DNA of 64,000 nt from Chrysoporthe austroafricana (Eukaryota; Ascomycota; Sordariomycetes; Diaporthales; Cryphonectriaceae). The notes beneath the pieces were generated by a model, which had not been told where the DNA came from, did not search any database, and was given only the letters and a program-made list of their open reading frames with translations. Both the position numbers and the translations under genes were made by a program. The DNA lies in contig JYIP02000008.1 in the NCBI GenBank assembly GCA_001051155.2, forward strand, positions 496,001 to 560,000, in the 5' to 3' direction. Within the stretch, counting starts at the first letter, position 1. Each line of letters starts with the position of its first letter. Shown in pieces: positions 30,500 to 42,100 of the stretch.

Positions 30500-31615
30500 T
30501 CAGCCCTCCGCCGTCGAGGGCTTCTTCTCGGCCAGCCTCATCTTCTTGGCCTGCCTCTTGCTCATGACCGGAACGGCCTGCTCTCCGCCCCCGGGGTCCC
30601 CGCCTCCGTCGTGTTTCCTCTTCCCATTCCCTCCCTGCTGCGGGTTCTGCTGCCTCTTGTCGCCCTTGCCCTTGCCCTTCCTGGCCCCCTCGCTCCCCTT
30701 CTTCCCACTACCGCCCTCGCCACCACCGCCTTCGGCCCTCTCCGCCTGGCCCGGCGCCCGCCCCTCCGCGGCCACGATGTCCACCACCCCGCGGAAGCTT
30801 CGCCGCCGCAGGCCCTCGTTCACCACGACGGCCCGCGGGTTCCCGCCCAGCGCCTCGAGGCCGCGCTCGGGGCCGAGGCCCCAGCACGCGAAGAGGTTGA
30901 CGAGGTCCGCGGGGGCCCGCAGCCCGGCGCCGGCCGCGGCGGCGCGGCACTCGCTGCTCAGGACGACGCCGCGGCCCTTGGTGGCGCGCACGAGCTCGAG
31001 CACGTTGGCGATAAATGTGGCGCGGGCGCGCGCCGGGTCCCCGGTGCCCGCCCCTGCGCCCCCCACCAGCTGGCCGTAGCACACCTCGAACAGCACGCCG
31101 CGGCCGACAGCCGCCATGCAGGGCTTCGGCCGGAAGCGGAACGGCTGCGAGACGGAGAGGTCGAGGGAGATGAGGGCGACCTCGGGGTAGGAGGTGCCGG
31201 TGGCCAGGGCGGCGAAGGCGCGCTCGGTGAGGGGCCGCGCGGCGAGGAGCGAGTAGGTCTGCGCGAGGAGCGGGAGGCGGTGGTTCGCGGCCGGGTCGGA
31301 GACGAGGAGGGTGGCGCGGCGGAGGACGGTGGGCAGCTTGTGCGGTGGGGAGGCGGCATTGCTGCTGCTGCTGGCGGCGGCGGACGTCGTCGTCGTCGTC
31401 GTCGTCGTCGTCGGGGGCGGCGGCGGCTGGGGGAAGGACGGGTGGACCGGTCCTATCTGCGGTATGGGGTTGGTGACCTGCGCTGGGATCGGCGGCTCGA
31501 TGATGTGGTTCAGCGCGACGACGTCGTACCCGAGCGACCTGCTGAACTTGAGCGTGCGCTCCAGGTCGGCCTGCGGGGTCTGGGGCGTCCAGACGATGTT
31601 GAGGTCGTAGAGCAT
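30500..31615 (-). CDS. RPP1: RNase P/MRP protein subunit Rpp1 (p30)
   Basis: Protein subunit of nuclear RNase P and RNase MRP, acting in tRNA 5' processing and pre-rRNA cleavage. 371 residues from ATG at 31613-31615 (MLYDLNIVW). The frame stays open 112 codons further upstream, but that sequence is low complexity and precedes the family's usual start. The p30 TIM-barrel is visible: LYDLNIVWTP at the N-terminus, SRSLGYDVVALNHII, TYSLLAARPLTERAFAAL, DLSVSQPFRFRPKP, GRGVLFEVCYGQLVG, and GRGVVLSSECR. A Pro/Thr/Ala-rich insertion (about residues 56-85) interrupts the barrel early; its Thr run comes from a GTC/GAC trinucleotide repeat. The C-terminal 90 residues are Lys/Gly-rich and basic, fitting RNA binding. 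Divergent from the zinc-ribbon gene (688 bases between ATGs). Confidence 0.93.
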   Translation of the reverse strand: MLYDLNIVWTPQTPQADLERTLKFSRSLGYDVVALNHIIEPPIPAQVTNPIPQIGPVHPSFPQPPPPPTTTTTTTTTSAAASSSSNAASPPHKLPTVLRRATLLVSDPAANHRLPLLAQTYSLLAARPLTERAFAALATGTSYPEVALISLDLSVSQPFRFRPKPCMAAVGRGVLFEVCYGQLVGGAGAGTGDPARARATFIANVLELVRATKGRGVVLSSECRAAAAGAGLRAPADLVNLFACWGLGPERGLEALGGNPRAVVVNEGLRRRSFRGVVDIVAAEGRAPGQAERAEGGGGEGGSGKKGSEGARKGKGKGDKRQQNPQQGGNGKRKHDGGGDPGGGEQAVPVMSKRQAKKMRLAEKKPSTAEG

Positions 31616-32302
31616 CGTGGCGAGGGGCCGTCCGTCTTCTCTCGATGACGATGTTGTTGTTGTTGTTCTCGTTCTCGTCGTCGTCACACCATGTCGGCCG
31701 AGGTGTGGCCGAGCTTCCTCCGCGATCAGACGTGTCTCTCTCCCCCCGAGCTGCTTCGTGGACGCGCGGCGCGGTGCTGTGCTGTGCTGTGCTGTGCGGT
31801 AGAGCTTACTTGGTGGCATGCGTCTCGCAGGGCTGAGGGAGCTCTCAAAAAGTTCGACCGGTGGGCCGACCGATCTGCAGGCGGGGGCCCTGTGCGGTGC
31901 GGGACCCGCCAGGGGTGTCACCCCACCAACTGCCCGCCTACAGGGGAGCAAGGGGAGCCATCCTAGCAGCCTGGGCAGGCCTGGGCGGGGGGCTGCCTGG
32001 GGCCTAGGGCGAGCTTGGCGCTAGAGCTCAGTGGTCCCACGGCGCCAGCACAGCCTCGCTGGCTCGACGCGGCGGCCCGAGAGAGTGACATCAATGGCGA
32101 CTCGGCGCATGGACCCGTGATATAGACTTAACTCTCGAGGGACGGCTGCTGCTCCCGTCCGTTTTCTCCGTCGCAACTCTCGTGGTCTCATGATACCCAC
32201 TGCCCCTCGCGGCGCCCACCAACCTCTAGACAACAACAACGACAACAGCCACACCCGCAGGCGCAACGACATCTCTTGACATTTAAGGCGAGCGATCTCA
32301 CT
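31616..32302. promoter_or_regulatory. Divergent upstream region of RPP1 and the zinc-ribbon gene
   Basis: 688 bases between the two ATGs. The RPP1 side carries GTT/GTC trinucleotide runs. A CTGTGCTGTG short repeat is at 31778-31797. No specific factor site is claimed. Confidence 0.45.
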
Positions 32303-32711
32303 ATGTGTATCGTATTTACCTGCGGCGAGCACACGTTCCGGAAGCAGGTCGAAGGGTACGAGGGCGTCGTGTGCCAGTGCCACAACTGCGGGAACTACAG
32401 CGGCCAAGTCATCAAGAGCCATCCGTGGTTCACCTTCTGCTTTGTGGTAAGAGGAAAAGCCCCGGACAGACAGACAGGACACGCGCTGACGAGCACCGCA
32501 GCCCGTGATCCCCCTCTCGTTCCACGGCTACGTGGACGTCGTCTGCAACATCTGCAACTTCGCGCAGCCGGTCGACGCCCGCCCGGATGTCCAGTCCATG
32601 AAGGGCGCAGCCGGCGGCGGCCCCCCGCCGCCCCAGGGGCCGCCGCAGGGCTGGAACGGACAGTCCCCCCAGCCCGGGGGCCAGGGCCAGACGCCCATGA
32701 GGTACGGCTGA
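32303..32711 (+). CDS. Small zinc-ribbon protein
   Basis: 117 residues from exons 32303-32446 and 32502-32711 (intron 55 bases, phase 0). Contains two CxxC knuckles: CQCHNCGN near residues 24-31 and CNICNF near 62-67, separated by a hydrophobic SHPWFTFCFVPVIPLSFHGY stretch. This matches a fungal family usually annotated zinc-ribbon 15 or hypothetical. The central hydrophobic segment may insert into or contact a membrane. The C-terminus is Pro/Gly/Gln-rich and disordered. The start MCIVFTCG is preferred over the in-frame ATG at 32276 because Cys residues near it belong to the knuckle region. Role unknown. Confidence 0.85.
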
Positions 32712-33303
32712 GGGCTGCCGGGGCGGCAGCGAGGTGGGCGGCGGGAAGTTCGTGTGGTTTCTGGGCGGCGTACTGGCGTTGCGGGCCGTGGGCTCGCCTT
32801 GTGGGCCGGGCTCGAGCTTTCAGCTCGATTGAGCGGGGGGGCCGTGTGTACGAAGTATCTCTGTTTGTATACCCTTGATAGTATGATGATGCAGCAACGA
32901 TTCGATGAGCCTCAGGAACAAGTCCCTTCAGCGATGGTGCTCTTTACCCAGATGTCTCACTCTGCAGCCACGGACAGTCCACCGTACACCGAGTCGTCTG
33001 AACATGAATGCTCGAGAGGCAGTATCAGTCCTCCTCAGCTTAGCCGAAAGATCCGAGAGCCGTCCAGTCCCCACGCTGCCCCGAGTCATCGAGACCGGCG
33101 TGGCCCGCGAGTCAGATTGTCATGCGTGCTACTGACATGGACTGGTGGAGGGGTTTTCGTCGACATGCATAGGCGACGGCAAACGGTCTGGACCTGACAG
33201 TGTTTGTATGTGCGTCTTATACGGGTGGCAATAGCCTAGCTCTGAATGATAGAGTCTGAGTGCCCAAGAACAGGATCATCTCTTGGGGCCGTTGGTGTGC
33301 CGT
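32712..33303. other. Convergent spacer
   Basis: About 590 bases between the zinc-ribbon stop and the HET gene stop. No coding signal; presumably both 3' UTRs. Confidence 0.5.
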
Positions 33304-35528
33304 CTATCTCAGCCGGAGTTTCCTCCGCTCCCAGGGCTCGGTGCAATACGTGGCAGGGGGCACCGCCGGGAGGGGATTTGCTTCATCATATACAGGGAGA
33401 CGGAACATCGCGGTGCCCAGCCTGCGGAAGCACTCCACGCCGTCCTCCTGTCCGCTCTTCTTCAGTATGAGCGCGTGCCAGACGGGCGATGTTCCGGCCA
33501 GCTGGACGGTGATGACCAGCAGGTGGATCTGGAGCCCAGCTACGTCCTCCTCGGAATACGTGTTCTCCCGGTCAAACGCTATCTTCCATCCCTTCTGCCG
33601 CCAGCCAGGTATAGTGCCGGTGATGCGGCTCAGCGGGCCCTCGAGGTCGACAGACGCGTTCGTCTGCGTGTAGAGAAGCCGGCTCTCGTCACGGCAGGAC
33701 CACGATACGACCGAGGTCTTGACGTCGGTCTCAAAGTAGTCGAGATCGAAATCGTGGGGGAAGAACACATGTCCCGGCACGGAGATCCAGGAAAATGACG
33801 GGTAGCCCGGCGGCGCCTCGTCGGGAACCTCGGAGTCTGGCCTCCACAGCAGATCGCTGGGGAGATCCTCCAGCCACAGGCCAGCGAGGTAGGTCTCGCG
33901 GCCCGTGGCTCTCGCGTATGCCCTCGCGAGGCCTGCCAGAGCCGGCAGCCGGTCCGAGTCCTTGGTGATAGACCTCCGCGTGAACTCGGATACCAGGTCT
34001 CTCCAGGCCGGGACCTGCTCCGAGCCGCCCAGGTGCCGGCTCAGCTTTGTTGGGCCGATAGATCTCCGGCACACCTCGTTGGCACAGCCCTCGAAGCAGT
34101 CCCAGAGGGTCTGCTCGTGTACGTGCAAGACGCGCGGCGAGAGCATCCATTCCTGGAAGCACCACCCCCGGCCAAACCACTCGTTCTGGTCTCTTTTGGC
34201 GAAATGAAGGCCCCGCCACTCTCGCTGGGCAAACAGCGAGTTTTTACCGTCCCCCATATAGCTGTGGTCCTGAAATGATATGCTGCTCTGCAGACCTGAG
34301 TTCGGATCTATGTACGAAACCGCGACGCTGCTATCAGCCTCGGGCCTGCGCATTGTGCGCGCCTGAATGAAACTCTCCGAGGAATCACGGACGATCGAAG
34401 TCACCAGCGTCAGGGCCGCGTTCCCGTACACGTCGCACATTTTCGCCGCCTCGTATGTCCAGTCCTGTAGGTCATTCTGGATGATACATAGCGCATCAAT
34501 CCAGATGTACCGGAAGCCGAGCCGGTGGCAAAAGCGAATCGCATCGGCGGTTGTATTTGACAGGTCCTGCAGCGGGATGAGGACCTTGTGTTGACTGAGA
34601 TTGTCTTGTGTCGTTACTCTGCGCTGTGACAGCGAGCCCCAGCAGTAGGACAGTGCAACGTAGGAACCCGTCTGCCTGTGCGTTTCAACCAGCCTGACGC
34701 CGTCGATCCCGCCCGCCGAAGAGATAATCTCCAGAACACGCGTCGGGAGTTCCTGGTCGGCGCAGACCCTCCGGCATGCCTGGTGTGCAGCGGAGCACTC
34801 GTCTAGCCACCGACGGACCAGGTCGACGTGCGGCTGAGACAGGACGTCTGCCGAGGGACGGTGGAGAAGGTCTGGGTCGAGAGGGTCGGCTGCGGCAGAG
34901 TGAGCCTACGGTTTCGAGGATGGAGCGGAAGGACCCGAGGATTCATGAGCTCACTGGGGCTGACTAGGAAGTATAGCGACGAAGCGATACTAAAATCACC
35001 AAGCAGTTCGATCAGGGCTGACTGAGGCTCAGCAATATCCCGCGGTGCCTTGGAGTGTGCGTCAAACCACACTGAGATGCATATTCGCCCTTCACCAAAC
35101 ACGTACGCCTCTGGGCGTCTATAGTCACTTCGTACCGCCCTGATGCCCTCTGCTACATCAGCGGCGTCCTGGCCGTGGTCGAAACCACCCACTGCCCCTC
35201 CGGGCCGTGCATGTGCAGCTTGTCTCTGTCTCTCAAGACCCTGTGCCTCGGCGAATCGGAAGTCGAAGTGGAAGCCCTTCGCAGCCAATCTCCGATAGAT
35301 CAAGCGGCATACACGGCAGCCTCCCTCGGACGATGCGACCAGCAAGACGAGATTGGGATAGTGCAGGTAATAATATACCGAACGGGTCCCGTGGCGGTAG
35401 ATAAGTGCGCGCGGGTGGCCCGCGTCGCCGAAGCCGTAGCAGACGTCGCAGACATCTCCTTCCGGCTCGCCCCCTTCCGAGGCATGCGTGTCGACACCTG
35501 CCTCGCCTCCGCTGCACCGGCCCGTCAT
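33304..35528 (-). CDS. HET-domain (heterokaryon incompatibility) protein
   Basis: Fungal HET domain protein of the type that triggers cell death on recognition of non-self; many members have unknown partners. Exons 35528-34910 and 34847-33304 (a 62-base intron), 720 residues. The N-terminal 200 residues hold a Cys-rich pair (CDVCYGF, CRVCRLIY) typical of the leader before HET domains. The HET domain begins near residue 269 with GSYVALSYCWGS, then TTQDNL, then FRYIWIDALCIIQN near residue 325; all three core blocks are intact. The C-terminal half has WGRGWCFQEWMLSPRVLH, the usual third block, then a beta-rich region. No NACHT or repeat domain follows. The intron junction (HPRN|HVLSQPHVDLVRRWL) is inferred from the frame and family pattern. 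Confidence 0.88.
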
Positions 35529-36179
35529 CCTGTCGCCGTCGCGGCCAGGACCAGCGAGAGATGTTGGTGTGGGGGCTGAGGAAAGTAGAGGATGGCGTGG
35601 AGAGCAGGGTTTGGGCTTATTCTCAATTCGGGGGCAGAGCGGAGCCGGCCGCCATGACGTCTGTGCCCAACCGTGCGGGAGCTCCAACGGGGCCGGGCTT
35701 CTTTTTTTGGTACCGCTAGGATTACAGGCAGCATCAGCACAACGACCGCCAGGCCCTCAGTCCTTGATGTCCAGGAACGAAACGACCTCGAGAGGCACCT
35801 GCTCCGGCCGCTGAGCCCCCTCAACCATGCCCAATTGTCTCCGCTGAGAGCCCTGCCCCCTCAGACGTGGGCTGCAAAGAACAAAGAGCGAACCCCCTCC
35901 CAGGTCAGCCGACCCCCGCGGAGACGACGGTGACGACGTCGATGATCGCCGCGCGAAACACGGCCGAACACTAGACTGCCGCGAGCCGGATCACCGCAGT
36001 CGCGACCACATCCCACCCGGCACACCCGGCACAGCCCTCGCAGGGCAGCGAGCCAAGTCCTGCTGGTGGTCTTCGAATCTCGCGGTGACAGGAGGGAATT
36101 AGCAGAGCAGCCCACCCCCTGACTCGATATCCACTATTACGTCTTGTCCTGCCCGCCCGCAACGACCCCCTTTCACGCA
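35529..36179. promoter_or_regulatory. Divergent upstream region of HET and RMD1-like genes
   Basis: 651 bases between the two ATGs. Nothing distinctive beyond short T- and C-rich runs. Confidence 0.4.
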
Positions 36180-38287
36180 ATGTCCTTCTCAAATAAACGC
36201 CCCGTCATGGCCCAGCGCCAGGAGACCGGTGCCGCCCTCCCCCCGCGCACCTTCTCCCCCATGCACCAGGTCTCCGTCGACAGGGTCCTGCGCCACGCCA
36301 CCGAGATCCCCTCCGGCCAGCCTCGAGTCCCGCCCGCGCACCAGCTCCTCCAGCAGCAGCAGCTCCAGCAGCAGCAGCAGATCCAGCAGCAGCAGTCCGC
36401 ACGGCAACCGCAGCCGGGGTCGATCGCCGCAACGCGAGCGGCAGCGAGAGCGGCGGCGAGGAGGACGAACCCCAGCGCCGGCGGCAGCATGTCTGGTGTC
36501 GTCGACGGGACCGGCCGGCGGATCACGCCGCAGAATGTCCCCCAGCGCACGACGAAGGTCAGCGAGAAGCTGGTGCTCATTCCCGACGCCCCGGACGACG
36601 ACGACGATGTCGAGGAGGACACTTCCCTGCTGGAAGGGGACGATTACGAGAGGTCGAGGAGGCGGCTCATGGAGCAAGAGCAGGACAGGCCGCTCCGGGA
36701 CGTGGAGCTGGACGTGCTGAAGAAGCGCGGCGGCATCCGCGGGAAGAGCTATGCGGAGCGGCTGCCGAAGCGGCAGCGCGCTGAGAAGGTCTCGCGGCTG
36801 ACGGCGTACTGCACGGCCCAGTCGTTCAAGATGAAGGCCACGGCGGAGTTCCTGCGGACCAAGCACGAGGCGAAGACGAAGCTGTACGACGACTGCCTGT
36901 ACGTGGTCTACCACCTCCCGCTCATGTCCGGCATCGAGGGGTACCGGGTGCGGAGCAGGCCGATCCTCAAGACGCCCGGGACGGGTAAGACGGTGCTGGA
37001 CCTGGAGATCGAGAGGAGCGAGAGGCGGGACCAGCACTACGGCTACCTCGAGGACTACGCCGGCAGCCCGCTCACCCCCGACAGCCCCTCGGCCCTGCAC
37101 CCCATCTCCGGCCACGGCGCCTCGGACGACCGCGGCCGCGGCCTGGAGGGCCACGCGGACGAGCACCCGGCGGCCCTCAGCCCGATCAACCGCCTCGCGC
37201 CCGACGCCAAGAACTTCGCCGAGATGTTCGTCTTCTCGTACGGCGTGGTGGTCTTCTGGAACTTCACCGAGCGGCAGGAGAAGGACATCCTGGGCGACCT
37301 GACCTTCGCCGAGAGCGAGCGCGGCGGCTCGCTCGTCGTCCGCCCCTTCGAGCCCAACGACTACGAGACCGAGGAGTTCCACTTCGAGTACAGCGCCGAC
37401 ATCAAGCACCCGCGCATCTTCAACGACATGATCACCCTGCTGCCGCGGTCCGACCACATGGTGAAGCTCGGCATCAGCCACGCCGTCGCCCAGAGCACCA
37501 AGCTGTGCTCCTTCGAGGAGAGAATGTCCGACACGATGCAGGAGGCCCTGCCCGTGCCCAAGACCATGGCCACGACGGGAGATCTCAACATGGGCCGTGA
37601 TGAGATCGTGAAGATCCTAGGTCGGCTGTTCAAGAGCAGGGTGGATATCAACCTTTGTAAGCTGTCCCCTCCCCCCTCCTCCTATTCCGCACGAAAAAAG
37701 TGCTATGACAGGACAGTATGGCTCACCTGACACCCCCCCATCCCCGAACAGCATCAAATATCCTGCCCGTCCCCAACTTCTTCTGGGAGTCCGAGCCGAC
37801 CCTCCACCCGCTCTACATGGCCATCCGCGACTACCTCGAGATCGACCCGCGCATCAAGGTCCTCAACGAGCGCTGCCGCGTCTTCCTCGACCTCGCCGAG
37901 ATCCTCTCGGACACGGTCGCCGACGCCAAGATGTCCGTCATCACGTGGATCATCATCGTGCTCATCGTCATCTCCATCGTCGTCACCGTCACCGAGGTCG
38001 GCCTGCGCTTCGGCATCCTGCAGAAGAGCAGCAGCGGCAGCCGGCCCCCCGCGGACGGCGGCGGCGGCGGCAACGCGAGCGCGCTGCTCGAGGGCGACGT
38101 CGCGGACGTTCCGGACGGCGCTGGCCCCGTGCTCGAGGTGTTCCGCCGCGGGAGCGTCGAGTGGAAGCTCGCCAGGGCTAACATCACCGTCGACGAGCTG
38201 AGGCAGTGGGCTGCCGGCCTGGGCGACAGCGAGAAGAGTGCTGTGTGTGGTGGGGACATTGTGGCGAGGACGTTCGCCGGTGTGTAG
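36180..38287 (+). CDS. RMD1/DUF155 family membrane protein
   Basis: 670 residues from exons 36180-37656 and 37752-38287 (95-base intron, phase 1, T|CA giving LSSNIL). Members (yeast Rmd1/Rmd8, fission yeast Sif2/Sif3, mammalian RMND1) share the DUF155 domain and a C-terminal transmembrane helix; roles reported include mitochondrial or vacuolar function. Here the head is disordered with glutamine runs (LLQQQQLQQQQQIQQQQ), then basic/acidic blocks. The DUF155 core is about 340-610, with FVFSYGVVVFWNFTERQEKDIL and the ISHAVAQSTKLCSFEERM block, then NFFWESEPTLHPLYMAIRDYLEI. The final helix is VITWIIIVLIVISIVVTVTEV near residue 585. Targeting signal not obvious. It is convergent with MSB1. Confidence 0.9.
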
Positions 38288-39194
38288 TGGATCAGTAGTC
38301 AGCCAGCATAGCGATGGTGCTTTTAGGTGCTTTCAGATACCCTGAATCAGATTGGATTAAAACATTCACTGAGTGAGGTGCCGTTGGCTCCTCCTGCAAT
38401 CTTGATCTAGAGCATCCAGTCCCGTGTCACGATCTGTTCAGGATTCATTTCTCACACGAAACGTATACAGGCTAAGTCAACACTACTGTTCTCGGCTAGT
38501 TGACCTCAGGAACCTCGTGTGGCCCTCACATCGTGTTCTGCGTCGGAACAACATATGAGAAAGAAAAAAAAAGTATCTTCATTCTTTCCAAGCTTACTGA
38601 CTACGCAGGTCGCTTTCAAAGGACCGCTCGGCAACTGATCTGACCTGAGGAAAGGAACGAAGATTGTACATACAACCGGCCTCTTGAGATCGATCAAGCA
38701 AGGAAAGAGAAGGAGAAGAGAAAATCATTCGTGTCCGCCAGTTTTAACAACCAAGCATCTCACCACCAAAAAGAACAAAAAAAAATAATTCCAGCACTCA
38801 AACTCGCTGACCTGACCGCACCGCACCCACGTAAGAATAGTGGGCAAAATCAAATATTTCCGAGAACCTGATCTGCCTTATTATTTTGGTTCGATACGAA
38901 GAAGATTGCTCGCCCCTTGCGGCACTGTTCAAGGGGTATTATTGAAGTGCCGTGCCGACAGAAGTAAGCATCTGCAAGAAAGGGAAGAGACAGGTGAGAA
39001 ATTCTCTAGTGGTATCATTTTGGATTCGGAAAAAGAGACATCGACAGAGGAAATGCGTAAGAATGTCCATTCGAAGGCAGACGGTAGGAAGATCCATATA
39101 GCCAGGCCGGGGCGTTTGCAAACGGATAGTGTCCGTCACGTACGGTGGAGTCGGTCGCGTGTGGTCATCGCCGTGCATGATCTGTCCTCGGTTT
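38288..39194. other. Convergent spacer between RMD1-like and MSB1 genes
   Basis: About 900 bases. AT-rich around 38500-38800, with A-runs near 38565 and 38783. The 144-codon frame at 38840-39274 overlaps the MSB1 3' end antisense and is not called. Confidence 0.5.
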
Positions 39195-42100
39195 CTAACG
39201 AGGAACGGGAGGGCGGGCGCCGGGCGCTTGGGGACCATCCATATTGTTGGTCAGCTCGGCGACACGAGCCTTGATACGCGCGACGCGAGACTCAATGCCT
39301 GTCGATGTGTTAGTAAGGGTACAATCGGACGGGGTCATTTTCAGTGTTAGATGGTCACATACTCTCCTCGCCACTCGTATCCGGACTGTCTGTTGCTTTG
39401 GTAGTCGCAGACGGCCGGCCTACGTCCTTCTGTTTCTGCTGAGAAGACTGTTGGGCTGCGGCGGCACGCTCGGCTGCGTTCTTGCGAATTTGCGCCCAGC
39501 GCTCGATGGCAGGCGCTGTCTGGGGCTCATTGGACTCGTTCATGGGCCTAGGCCTGGGCTTGGTCTTGGTCTGACGTACAGGCTCCGGCTCCGGCTGCTT
39601 CTCAGCCTCAGGCTCGGGGGACCTGTGTCGCTGGATAGGCGGAGGGGCGGCATCATCTTCCTCATCGCTTTCCGGGATGAAGGCAGGCTGGTCCTCGAGA
39701 GGCCCCTGGTCGAAACGAGAGAACTCATCTTTCGCCTCCTCGGCCTCGGCAGTATTGACGCGAGAAGTACTCTGGCCAGGCGATGCAGCAGATGGCTCGT
39801 ACACCGGCTCGACGTTCTGTGTTTCCACTTGCTGCTGAGGAGACATCGGGCTGATGGGCGTAGTCTCGGTAGGTTGCTGCTGTCGTGGAGTCTGCTGTCT
39901 AGTCGTCTCTTGCTGAGGCGTGTCGGCCCTCACGGGCGATTCTGGTGCTGGCGTTGGCGCATCACGTTCCGCATCCGCGAGAGCAGCGGCTATGTCAACT
40001 TGTGCAGTCTCTGGCACCTTCGAAGCCCGCCTCTGCCTTCCAAACAGCCTCCTGAACCCGCCTCCACCCTTCTTCTCCTCTTTGTGGAGCTTCTTGTGCT
40101 GCTTCGGACTGCCTCCATCGACAGGCTCGGGGGATGCCATGTTGTCGCGAACCATATCCAAGCTGCTCTTGGGTGCCTCTTCTTGAGGCAACGGGGGAAG
40201 TGGAGAGTTACGGCCCATCTCTGAAGCTGCCGGAGCGGGGCTCAATGGTTCCTCTCGTTTCTCTTCGCGGGTTGACCGCACTGAAGGCGACGATGGGCGC
40301 AGCGGCGATGTCGACGGCTCTTCAATCAACGCACTTCCTAGTAACCCGTTTGACTGCATGGTCGATTGTCCGAGACCGCGCCCCGCCATCGAATTTGCCA
40401 GATAGGCCTCACGAATCGTGTCCTTATCATATTTGTTTGCCCACTTCATGGCTGGCGAAGCTTCCTTCATTATCATCGGCTGCAGCGTCATCACGCTCTG
40501 TGTCTTCTCGGCGACCAGCTCAGCATCGGTACGACCTCGACGGATCGGCATGTTCTGAGCTTGCCGCCTCTCCCGCTCCTGCTTCGCCTGGAGCTGCTGC
40601 GCTGCGGCTTGGATCTTGGCCTGCTGGTCGGGACCGAGACTCGTCTTGCTGATACCGCCGGTCGTTGCGCTGTTCTTGAGACGGCCATTTTCCAGAACAT
40701 TCTTCCCAATAGTTGACTTGCGTCGAGAGACGCTGTCCTTGTCCTTGTCCTTGCGCCTCCAGCTGAAGAAGCTCTTCTTTTGTGCGACATATGCGCCCTC
40801 CGCAGGCTCGGTTGCAGCACCTTTGACGACCTCCTCAAAGACAAGCCATCTTCCATTCCTAATGATCGTCTCGATAACCGCACAACGGCCGAAGGCTGAC
40901 TTTCTCTCGGGAGTCTCTTCAGGTGCCAGGCTGTTCATCCACACCCACCAGAAAGCCTCATCAAGATCGATCCTGTTAATGCTGGCAAGTTCGCCCTGCT
41001 CGACAACAGGCGCCGACTCCAGCCGCGGCCTGTGAGATTGAGCAGATCGCTGTCGTACGGTCGTATCGATCGGGGGCAGCACTTTGTCTGGGGGTAAGAG
41101 ATTAGTGGGACTGGTGGAACGGTCGTCAACAAAACCAGACGACAGGAAGTCAGCCCAGGACGGCGTTGTAGGTCTTCCGCCCCTATTAGCGCCGGAAGCC
41201 GGGGTCGTCCTCAATCCCATGACGGGCTGCGGTGGGGGCGTTGACAATATGTCGTCATCATCATCCTCATCCAACGTGCTCTGGAAGCCGATATCCTCGA
41301 ATCGTGACCATGATGCATCTCGCAGGCTTGTAGAGTGTTTTGCGCTGGACACCGCCTGCGTTTGGTTGGCAGCAGCAATAGCCCGCAACACCCTACGACA
41401 TTCCTCCGTCAAAGCGGCCACGGGATCCTCGTATTCGGAGAAGTGCTGCAGCGAATCCTCTCGGTACTGGAAGTGATTTCCTCGGCGGAGAAGGGCGAAC
41501 GGCGTCGGCGAGACAGATTCAACAATCATCACCACTTTGAAGGTGGACGCTTGCATCAAGATAGGCCGCTTCGGCGGGTACTCGGTGTCCTTGAGCAGCG
41601 ACTGGAGAGACCTTGGCAGCATTGAAATGGTACCAGGACCCTGCTGCGCAGGGCCGAGCGTTCGAAGGTACGCAAAGAAGAGGTGGCTCGTCGCGTCGGC
41701 GGCCCTATTTCGGTCAGTCTCACTTTGAGCCCCGTGGGCAGGTGCGATCACACTCACTTCAGCCACTCCTTGTAGCCGCTATCGAACCCATTGCTGGTGT
41801 CCTTATGCTCGAAAGCCCACCAGGCTGCCATTCGAGACAGCTTGCGACCACCAAAGCCGTTCATCTTGCCGTGTGCCGCGATGGCCGATAGGAGGTCGAA
41901 GAAGTTGAAAATGATACTCGAGCGAGCGCCATTCTCGACACTGAGCGGGATGAAGGTCTTGAAAGAGTCGCGCGCCATATTCGAGTCTGCAGAGCAACAG
42001 TCAGCCCTCAATTCCCCCGTCCGGCGTCTCTAGAACATCGTGCCTACCTTGCTCTCCCACCTTGAACAGCTCATAGGCGTCCCAGCCTACCACACCGCCT

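Noticed and set aside
31616..31951. N-terminal extension of Rpp1
   Set aside because: The open frame is low complexity (Thr/Arg/Ser-rich) and precedes the usual MLYDLNI start of the family.
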